The translations under genes and the position numbers were made by a program. 30,501 bases of DNA from a virus. Positions 13,807 through 21,541 of this stretch are shown here, piece by piece. Positions within the stretch are counted from its first letter, which is position 1, and each line of letters starts with the position of its first letter. Below the pieces are notes generated by a model that worked only from the letters and a program-made list of their open reading frames with translations, had not been told where the DNA came from and searched no databases. The stretch is taken from IMG/VR virus record IMGVR_UViG_3300027793_000220, positions 1 through 30,501 of that record; one strand, 5' to 3'.

Positions 13807-14768
13807 TATTCTCTTTCAAGGTCAAGTGTAACACAGTGGAAACATCCACTCAATGTTCTTGAGTGTCTCATGGGTAACATTGCACACTCTATTCCATACT
13901 TTTCAAGTTCTTTTCGAGTGGGTTCTTGATGTTCTTCTAAAGCCACCAAGTTTGGATTAATACTGAAAAGATTCATATTACACCACTCTGAAGCGTGATT
14001 ATATCCAGGATGATAACCAATATCTACTGGTTCTGGGCACCAAACTACATCCCAACTCCTAAAAGGTTCTGGAAGTACATCGACAGATTTAATTCGTTCT
14101 GGATTTAACAACATTAAACCTTCACGAAGAAACGCAACTGTTGTATCTATGTGCATGTAACTATAAACACCTTGTAAAAGGTGAACTTTTGCCCGATCCC
14201 TCAACATTTCCTGTAGTAACTTCGCGCCTTCCACATTTCCACTATTAGAAACAAGATATAATACATCATCGTTTGCACGAATAACATTTGCAGCATCAAA
14301 TGCGGGAGTCACTTCGGTCAAAGCAAGAACATCTTTATCTCCTACACAATTTTCATTGTAAAGATCTTCATTATGTTTACATGGAACAATAATAGTAGTT
14401 CCCAATAGATCAATCAGAGGTTCCCATGCATTTTTTCTACACTTTAATGGCATAGGAGTCGTTACAGTCAAATCTTTATGAGTAAAGACAACATCTCTTG
14501 GGCAAAAATTGTAATAATCGGTAGAAGTTTTCTGCGGTCTTACAACTTCTACACCCTCTCCAAGTAAAAAATTAACAAAACGCTCCAAATCTTCATTGGC
14601 TTCGTCTATAACTTGTTGAGGATATAATCCAACTGGAACATCAGAAACGTCTTTTCTATCTGCATAGTTGATTGTACGGACACTCAAATCCATTTCGGGA
14701 ACTCTTGCATGATCCGCAACTCCCACTATCACTTTTTTTAGTTTACCCCACTCATTTTGACTTTTCAT
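13806..14768 (-). CDS. Amidinotransferase (glycine/inosamine amidinotransferase family)
   Basis: A 320-aa enzyme of the arginine:amine amidinotransferase fold, which transfers the guanidino carbon of arginine to an amine. The catalytic triad is visible: Asp158 in TPAFDAANVIRA, His206 in YMHIDTT and Cys312 in LSGCFHCVTLD. The spacings (48 and 106 residues) nearly equal those of human AGAT (Asp254, His303, Cys407). The N-terminus (NEWGKLKKVIVG) is also typical. GGAG lies 6 bases before the ATG. Next to a StrS-like aminotransferase it may amidinate an aminosugar, as StrB1 does in streptomycin synthesis; this is inference. Confidence 0.92.
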   Translation of the reverse strand: MKSQNEWGKLKKVIVGVADHARVPEMDLSVRTINYADRKDVSDVPVGLYPQQVIDEANEDLERFVNFLLGEGVEVVRPQKTSTDYYNFCPRDVVFTHKDLTVTTPMPLKCRKNAWEPLIDLLGTTIIVPCKHNEDLYNENCVGDKDVLALTEVTPAFDAANVIRANDDVLYLVSNSGNVEGAKLLQEMLRDRAKVHLLQGVYSYMHIDTTVAFLREGLMLLNPERIKSVDVLPEPFRSWDVVWCPEPVDIGYHPGYNHASEWCNMNLFSINPNLVALEEHQEPTRKELEKYGIECAMLPMRHSRTLSGCFHCVTLDLERE

Positions 14769-15264
14769 TTTTAACTCCCGTAATTTGAATCGCGTACCTA
14801 TCTTTCATACTGAAATTATAAAAAGCATGTATTTCATGATAATCCCAATAGAAACAATCTCCAGCCTTCCATGTAGAATATGCAGTATCTTTAATTTGTA
14901 AAATTTGACCTGGAGAATTATCTTCCAACATTACCATACATCTTATTACGTTTTCGGAACCAATATTATTGATTTCTACATACTTTCCAAATAAATCCGT
15001 GTGAAGAGGTAGATATTGACCAGGTTTAAAGTAATTAACTGCAGCAGCCACTTTATCCAAAAAGTCAAAATGTGGAATGATATACTCATCTACACATTTT
15101 GGCATAGGATTTGGTAACTGATACTTATAAATGGACAATTTTTCTTTATTATGTCCAGAACTTAAATACTGATTTACCAACTCTTCATCTTTATGTGTAG
15201 ATAATTCGTAGTTAAGGTCGTAAAAATCCTTAATGTCCCAATTAGGGGTTATATGATTGATCAT
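14752..15264 (-). CDS. 2OG-Fe(II) oxygenase-like / aspartyl hydroxylase-like protein
   Basis: I chose the ATG at 15264, which makes an ATGA overlap with the aminotransferase gene and gives 170 aa. Double-stranded beta-helix marks: GQYLPLHTDLFG holds His88-x-Asp90, DYHEIHAFYN holds the distal His (143 or 146), and KDRYAIQITG the Arg156 that would bind 2-oxoglutarate. WKAGDCFYWD is a typical strand before the distal His. Probable hydroxylase of a protein side chain or small molecule. It overlaps the amidinotransferase start by 17 bases. Confidence 0.8.
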   Translation of the reverse strand: MINHITPNWDIKDFYDLNYELSTHKDEELVNQYLSSGHNKEKLSIYKYQLPNPMPKCVDEYIIPHFDFLDKVAAAVNYFKPGQYLPLHTDLFGKYVEINNIGSENVIRCMVMLEDNSPGQILQIKDTAYSTWKAGDCFYWDYHEIHAFYNFSMKDRYAIQITGVKNEKSK

Positions 15265-15848
15265 TTGAACACTGACATTTCTCTCAAATCTGGGTAATCC
15301 CTGTGGCTCCATTTTTTACCGGGAGTTTTTTTCCGCTCATTTAGTAATTCAATTCCCGTTTTGGCCACCTCAGGAGTCATGTAATAATGATACCCGATAG
15401 TATCTATGTCTTGTTCGGCCCATGGACGACTGAGATCACGACCATCATAAGACATTTTTTTAAGTGTATCATAATCCTCTTTGTTTTGCAACAGAATTGC
15501 ACCACCTCTTCCTAGGTTCAAATGTTTTTTGAACTGAAAACTTAAACACATAAATGTGTTCGATAGATACGTATTTTTACCCCAAAGAACAGCAGCATCA
15601 ACAATTGTAGTATTTCCTAAGTGATAATAATCAGACCACTCTTCTTCTTTCCAATTCCAATTTAATCCAAGTTTCATACAAGTCATCGGAACCGAAATAT
15701 ATGTTCTGGTTGGAATTGTAATATGATCTTGCCTAGTATGTCTCAAACAAAGTTCTAATGCATGAGTACATGAATCAGTAGCTACTGCATAAGGAGCTCC
15801 AAAAAACTCAGCAATTTGTGATTCAAACTCGGTAACGTACTCAAACAT
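15261..15848 (-). CDS. Half-length DegT/DnrJ/EryC1/StrS aminotransferase-like protein
   Basis: PLP-dependent sugar aminotransferases of this family normally have about 370 residues; this is 195 and ends cleanly. Present are the N-terminal FESQIAEFFGAPYAVATDSC segment with the helix that binds phosphate, THALELCL, the Asp region TTIVDAA, and the Lys loop LSFQFKKHLNLGRGG, where Lys108 aligns with the Schiff-base Lys (five residues after Ser). GEGG is changed to GRGG. The C-terminal small domain is missing. I used the ATG at 15848 (8-base overlap with the GT gene), not the GTG at 15860. Amination of a keto-sugar is the expected reaction if active. Confidence 0.82.
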   Translation of the reverse strand: MFEYVTEFESQIAEFFGAPYAVATDSCTHALELCLRHTRQDHITIPTRTYISVPMTCMKLGLNWNWKEEEWSDYYHLGNTTIVDAAVLWGKNTYLSNTFMCLSFQFKKHLNLGRGGAILLQNKEDYDTLKKMSYDGRDLSRPWAEQDIDTIGYHYYMTPEVAKTGIELLNERKKTPGKKWSHRDYPDLREMSVFK

Positions 15849-16707
15849 TTTCAAATTCACTTGGTAAAATTATTCTATCATTTGGTTTACCATAAGTAAA
15901 GAATTCTTCGAGTGTATACTGATCTCTCAATTCAGTCCACCACTTTTTACAAGCCTTATAAGAAAAAGCTAAATCCACTCTCTCCTCTCTTCTATCAATA
16001 TTTTGAGCCCAACTACCAAAACCAGGATTTACTGAAAAAAGTGGAATACAATATGTTTTTCCGTTATGACCTAGAAAATAATCCGTTGTAAAATTGGGCA
16101 TTCCCAAACCTTCAAAGGTTTTTATACCTTGACTTGACCATTTGTAGTTAGAAATTTTCTGTGATAAATCAAATTTACCATCTTTATAGTGAAGACTTAT
16201 AATTTTTTCTGCATATCTCCTATTAATTAAAGAAGCACCAGTGTCATGTCCACTTAGAATTGGATGCAAAAAACATGGCATACACTCCTCATTCTCGAAA
16301 GTCATTTGAATACAATCCCAATCATATGGGATATTATTCATTAGATGTTCCCAGTCAAAATGCCAATAATCAATAAAATTTAAATCATAATCATCTTCCA
16401 TGATAATTACATATGGATCATTAGTAGTTTCTAACCAATTTTTTATATTGATTAAGTGAGCCAGAGTTATGGAAATTTCTGCAATATGATGATTTTTTCT
16501 ATGATATTCTTCAAATGGATTCAAGATAACCAAATCTTTCCAATCTTCATATGTTGAAAGTTGATACTTTGACCCAGAAACTTTTGTATAATTTTTAATA
16601 CCCCAATAATCATACTGAATTTCAGCATATTCCTGTCTATCTGGCCTTTCATCAATTGTAGCCAAAATAATTGGGGGTAGGCCTTTTAATTTATCCTTCA
16701 AATTCAT
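15841..16707 (-). CDS. GT25-like glycosyltransferase 3
   Basis: A 288-aa paralogue. GLPPIILATIDERPDRQEY at the N-terminus, VIIMEDDYDLNFIDYWHFDW at about residues 99-118 with the EDD motif, an INRRYAEKI helix, and the LEEFFTYGKPND ending shared with two sister copies. Compared with copy 2, the LDHR signature is changed to IDER. It overlaps the upstream copy by 17 bases and the aminotransferase by 8. Acceptor unknown: LPS-like sugar chain or hydroxylated protein residues are the family options. Confidence 0.8.
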   Translation of the reverse strand: MNLKDKLKGLPPIILATIDERPDRQEYAEIQYDYWGIKNYTKVSGSKYQLSTYEDWKDLVILNPFEEYHRKNHHIAEISITLAHLINIKNWLETTNDPYVIIMEDDYDLNFIDYWHFDWEHLMNNIPYDWDCIQMTFENEECMPCFLHPILSGHDTGASLINRRYAEKIISLHYKDGKFDLSQKISNYKWSSQGIKTFEGLGMPNFTTDYFLGHNGKTYCIPLFSVNPGFGSWAQNIDRREERVDLAFSYKACKKWWTELRDQYTLEEFFTYGKPNDRIILPSEFENV

Positions 16708-17515
16708 GATTAACTTCTATAATTAATTCCTTTCTTTTAATTGAATTTAAATAAAAAACATCATCTAATGTGTAATCTGGAGACTTATTTTTCCACCAAT
16801 CTAAAACTAATTGATCAGAATTTTTAGCCATATAATTTATTTTTCCATTCCTATACCCATCACTTATGAAGTTGTAGTTGGTGGTAAAGATTGGAATTGA
16901 ATATGTAACTCCTATTTGGTATAAAACAAAATCTACTGATTGATAATGATATTCTGGCCATTTTTTACTATATCCATAGTTAGAATATAATTTAAATTTA
17001 CCTTCTATGTAATGAAGATCAATTAATTTTTTTGCATATGATCTATTAATAAGTATACATCCTGTGGAGTGATTGTTTACAGTCCACTTAGACAGATTCA
17101 TTCTAATGAATTTCTCTCCAATAATGTGAAGTTGGACGCACTCCCAGGTACAAGGTAGATTATCGACAAAAGTTTTCCAATCAAAGTTCCAGTACTCAAC
17201 TGGATCTAAACAAAAATCATCTTCAACTATTAGACAGGTTTCAGAAATATTAGATTCATACCAATCAATTATACCATGTATTCTATCAATTAGGGTAGCT
17301 AGAAACCACACCTGAGTTCTAAGTTTGTCAGTTACTACTTTGGATCTCCAATCCTTATAATTTTCTACAGAATATCTAGAAGAATTAACTCTATGATAGT
17401 TTGTTATTCCATGATCTAAAAATTGTTTTTCAATATATTCTTTACGATCTTTTCTGTGATCCAGATTAAAGTAATATATTGGAGGAAGATTTTTTAACTT
17501 AGGGTTGGTAGACAT
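16691..17515 (-). CDS. GT25-like glycosyltransferase 2
   Basis: A 274-aa paralogue with NLPPIYYFNLDHRKDRKEYI near the N-terminus, CLIVEDDFCLDPVEYWNFDW holding the EDD, and ILINRSYAKKLIDLHY. Unlike the other three copies it lacks the FFxYGKPND ending and instead ends YLNSIKRKELIIEVNHEFEG, so its C-terminus has diverged. The start ATG overlaps the stop of copy 1 by one base (TAATG). Catalytic core looks complete. Confidence 0.8.
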   Translation of the reverse strand: MSTNPKLKNLPPIYYFNLDHRKDRKEYIEKQFLDHGITNYHRVNSSRYSVENYKDWRSKVVTDKLRTQVWFLATLIDRIHGIIDWYESNISETCLIVEDDFCLDPVEYWNFDWKTFVDNLPCTWECVQLHIIGEKFIRMNLSKWTVNNHSTGCILINRSYAKKLIDLHYIEGKFKLYSNYGYSKKWPEYHYQSVDFVLYQIGVTYSIPIFTTNYNFISDGYRNGKINYMAKNSDQLVLDWWKNKSPDYTLDDVFYLNSIKRKELIIEVNHEFEG

Positions 17516-18309
17516 TAGTAATTTACTTTTTCAGTCATTTCATAATCATTTGGTTTACCATAAGAAAAAAAATCATCCAAAGTAAAATTATCTCTTTTAT
17601 TTTGCCACCAATCATAATAGATTTCTTTGCAAAGAAAATGATGTTTTTTTGATACTTTATCTAGATGTGGATTTTGAGTTATTAACGGCAACTGATATGT
17701 TTTTCCCAAAAAACAAACAAAATCATCCAATGAAACAACTCGGTATCCAGTATTATATGGATAAGAACCATACTTACGAATCAACAAGTACTTACCCTTA
17801 AAGTAGTGTAAATTGATTAATTTCTGAGCGAAGTGTCTATTAATTAATACCGGCCCATACGCACTAGTCTTATCCTTAGGGTGAAGGAAAAATTTAACAT
17901 AATGAGATGATTCATACCCCAACTGAATACAATCCCAATCGTATGGAATTTTTTTCATCAAATAATTCCAATCAAAATGCCAGTATTCAATTAGATTTAA
18001 ATCATAATCATCTTCAAATAAAATTAAATGGTCTTCATCGGTTGTTTCTAACCAATGTCTGACCATTTCTAGGGTTGATAGAGTGATAGAAGCTGCTAAT
18101 TGATGTTGTCTATCTTTAATTTTTTCAGGAAAATGTAAGATATTTTTCCAATGATCATAATTTTCTACAAGATAATTTGATCCAGAAAATCTTGTTACAT
18201 TATTGATATTCCACCTCTCAAATTGTTTTTCCATGTATTCCCTTCTATCTAATTCAGAGTCTAGATTTAGATAGTAAATACTTGGAATTCCTACAAGTTT
18301 CTCAGACAT
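17515..18309 (-). CDS. GT25-like glycosyltransferase 1
   Basis: A 264-aa paralogue: GIPSIYYLNLDSELDRREYM, LILFEDDYDLNLIEYWHFDW with EDD, VLINRHFAQKLINLHYFKGK, and the TLDDFFSYGKPNDYEM ending. It directly follows the tandem oxygenase, overlapping it by 8 bases, so hydroxylase and glycosyltransferase are translated together. That pairing is the main reason to consider glycosylation of hydroxylated residues. The protein is soluble with no membrane anchor, suggesting cytoplasmic action. Confidence 0.8.
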   Translation of the reverse strand: MSEKLVGIPSIYYLNLDSELDRREYMEKQFERWNINNVTRFSGSNYLVENYDHWKNILHFPEKIKDRQHQLAASITLSTLEMVRHWLETTDEDHLILFEDDYDLNLIEYWHFDWNYLMKKIPYDWDCIQLGYESSHYVKFFLHPKDKTSAYGPVLINRHFAQKLINLHYFKGKYLLIRKYGSYPYNTGYRVVSLDDFVCFLGKTYQLPLITQNPHLDKVSKKHHFLCKEIYYDWWQNKRDNFTLDDFFSYGKPNDYEMTEKVNY

Positions 18310-19468
18310 ACCAAGTAATAATTGAGTAACGAGTACCAGAAGTTACTGGCATAATTTCATGTGGATACATGAAATTGGATGGGAACATTACTATAGATCC
18401 TTTTAATCCTTTTATTACAATTTCTCTATCAAAAAATGCAAACTCACCACCCTCATAATCATCATTTAACATGAAAGAACAACTCACTGATCTTTGTTGA
18501 CTCTTAAAAGAATCTGTGTGTTGAACATAAAACTGTCCTTCTTTATATCTCAGTAATCCGTATCCAGTATCAATCTCCGAGGCAACTTCAGGAAATAAAT
18601 TTCTATATTCATTGATTGCTTTTGAAGCGCAAAGATAAAAATCTTCGTCTATTCTTTTCCTAACGTCGAAATTTTTTTCAATTACTAGTTGTTCAGAAAT
18701 ACTAATAGTATCGCAATTTCTAATCTGATTATTTACATTACCATCACCAACGCTTGTAGGAGTCCAAAAACTACATTCAGAATATTCTTTTAAAATTCTA
18801 TCACACAATTCCGATGGAACAATATTATCCAACGTAAAGATGTAGTCTTCTAAAGATTTTTTAGCTCTAGAAGACATTATTTTTGTTTCAGTAGGAATAT
18901 TAATTTCTTCAACTACTGGTTTAGTTTTCTCACTATCTTTGTCAAAATATGCATATGAACAATCTCCACGACTTCTAACATAATGCAGGAATACTTGACT
19001 ATACCATTCTCCACTGAAAGGTTCTCTCCAATGTGGAGCAATTTTTCCCATATAGATCATAGCATCTCCGGGATTTAATTGCACACAACGAGTTTCCCCA
19101 GAAGAAGTTTCAATCCATATAGGCCAAGCAACATCTCCATGTAGATGAAGAGTTAATGATATCTCACAAGCATCTCTATCTATATGTTTTTTTAATTCAC
19201 TTCCTTTTTTATATACCCTAGAATATGCATAGGTAGGTAAAACTGTTTCGCCAATTGCCGAAGAGATTACCGTAGTTTTTTCACAGAGTAATTCCAGAAA
19301 TGATATGTAATTATATGCAGAATATGAATTTGGAGCCTGAGGATCTCCTTCTATATTGTTTTCTTCGCAATGTTTTAAAAATTCAGAAGAAAGACTTAAC
19401 GCCCTTTCTTTTGAAATAAAATTTGACAGGACAATATAGTTATTATCAATTAATTTTTGATTCATCAT
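18302..19468 (-). CDS. Tandem 2OG-Fe(II) oxygenase (two hydroxylase domains)
   Basis: A 388-aa protein with two double-stranded beta-helix domains. Domain 1 (about residues 1-165): KKHIDRDACEISLTLHL holds His95-x-Asp97, LNPGDAMIYMG precedes His146. Domain 2 (about 205-388): YVQHTDSFKSQQRSVSCSF holds His317-x-Asp319, GSIVMFPSNFMYPHE gives His370, and SGTRYSIITWYV gives Arg380. Domain 2 has the prolyl 4-hydroxylase-like pattern with YEGGEFAFFD. Both iron triads are complete. First gene of the modification operon after the fibre genes. Start is the first of two adjacent ATGs, neither with a good ribosome site. Confidence 0.88.
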   Translation of the reverse strand: MMNQKLIDNNYIVLSNFISKERALSLSSEFLKHCEENNIEGDPQAPNSYSAYNYISFLELLCEKTTVISSAIGETVLPTYAYSRVYKKGSELKKHIDRDACEISLTLHLHGDVAWPIWIETSSGETRCVQLNPGDAMIYMGKIAPHWREPFSGEWYSQVFLHYVRSRGDCSYAYFDKDSEKTKPVVEEINIPTETKIMSSRAKKSLEDYIFTLDNIVPSELCDRILKEYSECSFWTPTSVGDGNVNNQIRNCDTISISEQLVIEKNFDVRKRIDEDFYLCASKAINEYRNLFPEVASEIDTGYGLLRYKEGQFYVQHTDSFKSQQRSVSCSFMLNDDYEGGEFAFFDREIVIKGLKGSIVMFPSNFMYPHEIMPVTSGTRYSIITWYV

Positions 19469-19489
19469 TTCAAATTCAATAATTTAAAC

Positions 19490-19978
19490 TCAAATTTCTT
19501 TTAGGAGTTCTTCAATATCGTAGAATAAATCTTCATCTTCATCCTCATACATTAAAGGCTCTACTGGAGGCATGTGAGTTTCTGAAGGAGCAATATAAGG
19601 TTTTTCACTATATCCATATTCATCAAGTTCACTAACATCAACTTCAAATTCATCATCAACGCCAATAAATTGTGATCTTAGACGTTCTTCTTCTTGTTTT
19701 CTATGTCTTTCTTCTGATTCTAGTTTTTGTCGTAGGAGAGTTTCTTCTTCGAGTTTCTTTTCATTCCACAACTCAATTGCTTGTTCGAATACATCTAACT
19801 TAGTAATCTTTAAATTTTGATGAGGTCCAACAAACTCAATTTCACCTTCATCATCCAACCATTGAACTGCATGAACTTTTTTTCCATCAATAATAGGAAC
19901 CCAAGTCATATCAATATTGGTATAACCAATCTGATTTACATAAACAGATTTATCTGAAGGGATGATGGTCAGTTTCAT
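19490..19978 (-). CDS. Fibre-associated protein, probable tail-fibre assembly factor
   Basis: A 162-aa protein. The N-terminal 60 residues (MKLTIIPSDKSVYVNQIGYT, then VHAVQWLDDEGEIEFVG) match, from memory, a small family found after tail-fibre genes in marine myoviruses. A long charged coiled coil follows (WNEKKLEEETLLRQKLESEE and on, about residues 70-105), then an acidic C-terminus (YEDEDEDLFYDIEELL). Position after the fibre genes suggests a chaperone or a virion accessory role. Not certain. Confidence 0.7.
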   Translation of the reverse strand: MKLTIIPSDKSVYVNQIGYTNIDMTWVPIIDGKKVHAVQWLDDEGEIEFVGPHQNLKITKLDVFEQAIELWNEKKLEEETLLRQKLESEERHRKQEEERLRSQFIGVDDEFEVDVSELDEYGYSEKPYIAPSETHMPPVEPLMYEDEDEDLFYDIEELLKEI

Positions 19979-19981
19979 AAT

Positions 19982-20326
19982 TTATTCTCCTGTATTTTCT
20001 GGTAGTGTATGAGTACTTGTCAAAGAAGTTACATTTACTGGCAATATACCATTTTGTTGAATCATATCAATATATAGTTGTCTATTCTCAGTATTAGATT
20101 TGACTACTTCGTTTCTAAAGGATTCTACAGCTGATCCAGTTTGTCTTTGTTGTTGAGAATTTTCAATTGTTAACATAGGCATCCAAGTTACAGCACAAGA
20201 CCAATGATCTACATCTTCTCCTGTATTTGGATTCATTCCTCTCACATGTGTATACCACGAACATTTATGTTCGATACAATCTTTCCTGATAAGAGGACAA
20301 AAATTACCTGATTCGTTCTTTTTCAT
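19982..20326 (-). CDS. Conserved Cys-rich 114-aa protein near fibre genes
   Basis: Starts MKKNESGNFCPLIRKDCIEH. Four Cys in the first 45 residues (C10, C16, C21, C44; CPLIRKDCIEHKC...WSC) suggest a metal site or FeS-like knuckle. A hydrophobic AVTWMPMLTIENSQQQR segment and a helical QLYIDMIQQ end follow. I recall the same gene next to fibre genes in related phages and pelagiphages, with no function. Lies 34 bases after the second fibre gene. Confidence 0.72.
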   Translation of the reverse strand: MKKNESGNFCPLIRKDCIEHKCSWYTHVRGMNPNTGEDVDHWSCAVTWMPMLTIENSQQQRQTGSAVESFRNEVVKSNTENRQLYIDMIQQNGILPVNVTSLTSTHTLPENTGE

Positions 20327-20360
20327 ATAGACAAAAATATTTTTCTTATTCTATCACGGA

Positions 20361-20888
20361 TTAAGCAAAAGTACAAACAATAACATCTATGTATTGAACT
20401 CTAAAATCTACATCTATAGAAAATGAAGCTGTACCCGACCAAGGGTGACTATGAGAACCGCCACCATTAATCGGTCCACTACCAGTATCAGGAGTACTTC
20501 TAGTCCAACCGGCTCCAAAAGCAACGTCACCAGCACCAGGACTCAAAGTTAATCCAACAAAACCTCCATTAGGATGAGTGTGACTAGGTAACTGTGGGGT
20601 AGTTAACGTTGTATTACCAACAGTTCCAGTCATTGTAATACTTGATGACGATATTGTTCTCAAGCTACCAGGAAATACTGTGGTGAACGATGAAGTTCCT
20701 CCAGATCCACCACCGTCTCCATTAACAACTCTGAGAGTTTTATCATTATGAGTTGTGGATTTAGTCCATCCAGTAGGAGCCGAGGTTTGATAAAATATGG
20801 ATACTGAGTTTTGTGGAACAATTCCGTACTTAGAATTTAAAATAGTTGAGTCACCAAAAACTATTCCAGATGCTGTTAATTTAGCCAT
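20361..20888 (-). CDS. Tail fibre tip protein, HxH-type (copy 2)
   Basis: A 175-aa receptor-binding or fibre protein. N-terminal MAKLTASGIVFGDSTILN is the typical short attachment segment; IFYQTSAPTGWTKSTTHNDK is the collar-like motif; a Gly-rich GDGGGSGGTSSF follows. Two HxH motifs (SHTHPNGG, GSHSHPWSG) would bind iron as in T4 gp37-like tips. It ends QYIDVIVCTFA like its paralogue. It has its own late box at 20923-20930. Host-range determinant candidate. Confidence 0.85.
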   Translation of the reverse strand: MAKLTASGIVFGDSTILNSKYGIVPQNSVSIFYQTSAPTGWTKSTTHNDKTLRVVNGDGGGSGGTSSFTTVFPGSLRTISSSSITMTGTVGNTTLTTPQLPSHTHPNGGFVGLTLSPGAGDVAFGAGWTRSTPDTGSGPINGGGSHSHPWSGTASFSIDVDFRVQYIDVIVCTFA

Positions 20889-20922
20889 TTTATATGATGT
20901 AAACTACAGATGTTATTTAAAG

Positions 20923-20930
20923 TATTTATC
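20923..20930 (-). promoter_or_regulatory. Late promoter GATAAATA for fibre copy 2
   Basis: GATAAATA on the minus strand, 34 bases before the ATG at 20888 and overlapping the stop of the other fibre gene. It fits the NATAAATA late box and mirrors the box at the same place before fibre copy 1. Confidence 0.55.
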
Positions 20931-21492
20931 CATCAAACGTACAGATGATAACATCTATGTATTGAACTGCTATGTCTACAGATTGATTTGTAAGAGTTCC
21001 TGTTGCACTAAAAGGGTGAGCGTGTGCTGCTCCATTAGGAATTCCACCTGTAGCTCCAGTTGCTGGAGTATTTCTAGTCCAACCAGTGCTACGAGCTACA
21101 TCACCACCATTCCATCCAGTAAAAGCACCGTCTGGATTGTTTAATGTAGGAACAGCATTTAACCTTACTCCTGTAGGGTGAACGTGCCCAGGAATTTGGG
21201 TATCAGATAATTCAGTTCCCCCTGTGGCATTCGAGGAGGTTAATGATCCACCAAGAGTAAAACTACTCATAGTGGAAGTAAAACTATTTGTTCCTCCGGA
21301 TCCACCACCATCTCCAGACACTACTCTAAGGGCTTTATTATTATGAGTTGTGGATTTAGTCCATCCAGTAGGAGCTGAGGTTTGATAAAAAACCCAAGCA
21401 GTGCTAGTAGGAAAAATTCCTCTTCTTGAATTTAATTCATCTACTGCGGGAATAGTTGCAAACCTTATTCCACTGGATGTCAATTGAGCCAT
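20926..21492 (-). CDS. Tail fibre tip protein, HxH-type (copy 1)
   Basis: A 188-aa paralogue of the next gene: MAQLTSSGIRFATIPAVDEL, WVFYQTSAPTGWTKSTTHNN, GDGGGSGGTNSF, HxH motifs in GHVHPTGV and AHAHPFSA, and the end QYIDVIICTFDG. The conserved N- and C-terminal parts and divergent middle suggest duplication followed by variation in the receptor-contact region. Copies share a 36-bp identical DNA stretch (20745-20780 and 21340-21375). Preceded by a perfect T4 late box. Confidence 0.85.
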   Translation of the reverse strand: MAQLTSSGIRFATIPAVDELNSRRGIFPTSTAWVFYQTSAPTGWTKSTTHNNKALRVVSGDGGGSGGTNSFTSTMSSFTLGGSLTSSNATGGTELSDTQIPGHVHPTGVRLNAVPTLNNPDGAFTGWNGGDVARSTGWTRNTPATGATGGIPNGAAHAHPFSATGTLTNQSVDIAVQYIDVIICTFDG

Positions 21493-21524
21493 AGTTTATA
21501 TTAAGATATTACCTACGTTTAGAG

Positions 21525-21532
21525 TATTTATA
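21525..21532 (-). promoter_or_regulatory. Perfect T4-type late promoter TATAAATA
   Basis: TATAAATA on the minus strand, 32 bases before the fibre ATG at 21492, in a 49-base gap. It is identical to the T4 late consensus that is read by the gp55/gp33/clamp system; gp33 is encoded in this window. Confidence 0.65.
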
Positions 21533-21541
21533 AGTCAATAC

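Noticed and set aside
20361-21492. Fibre duplication as a diversity-generating retroelement
   Set aside because: No reverse transcriptase, template/variable repeat pair or A-specific differences are visible in the window.
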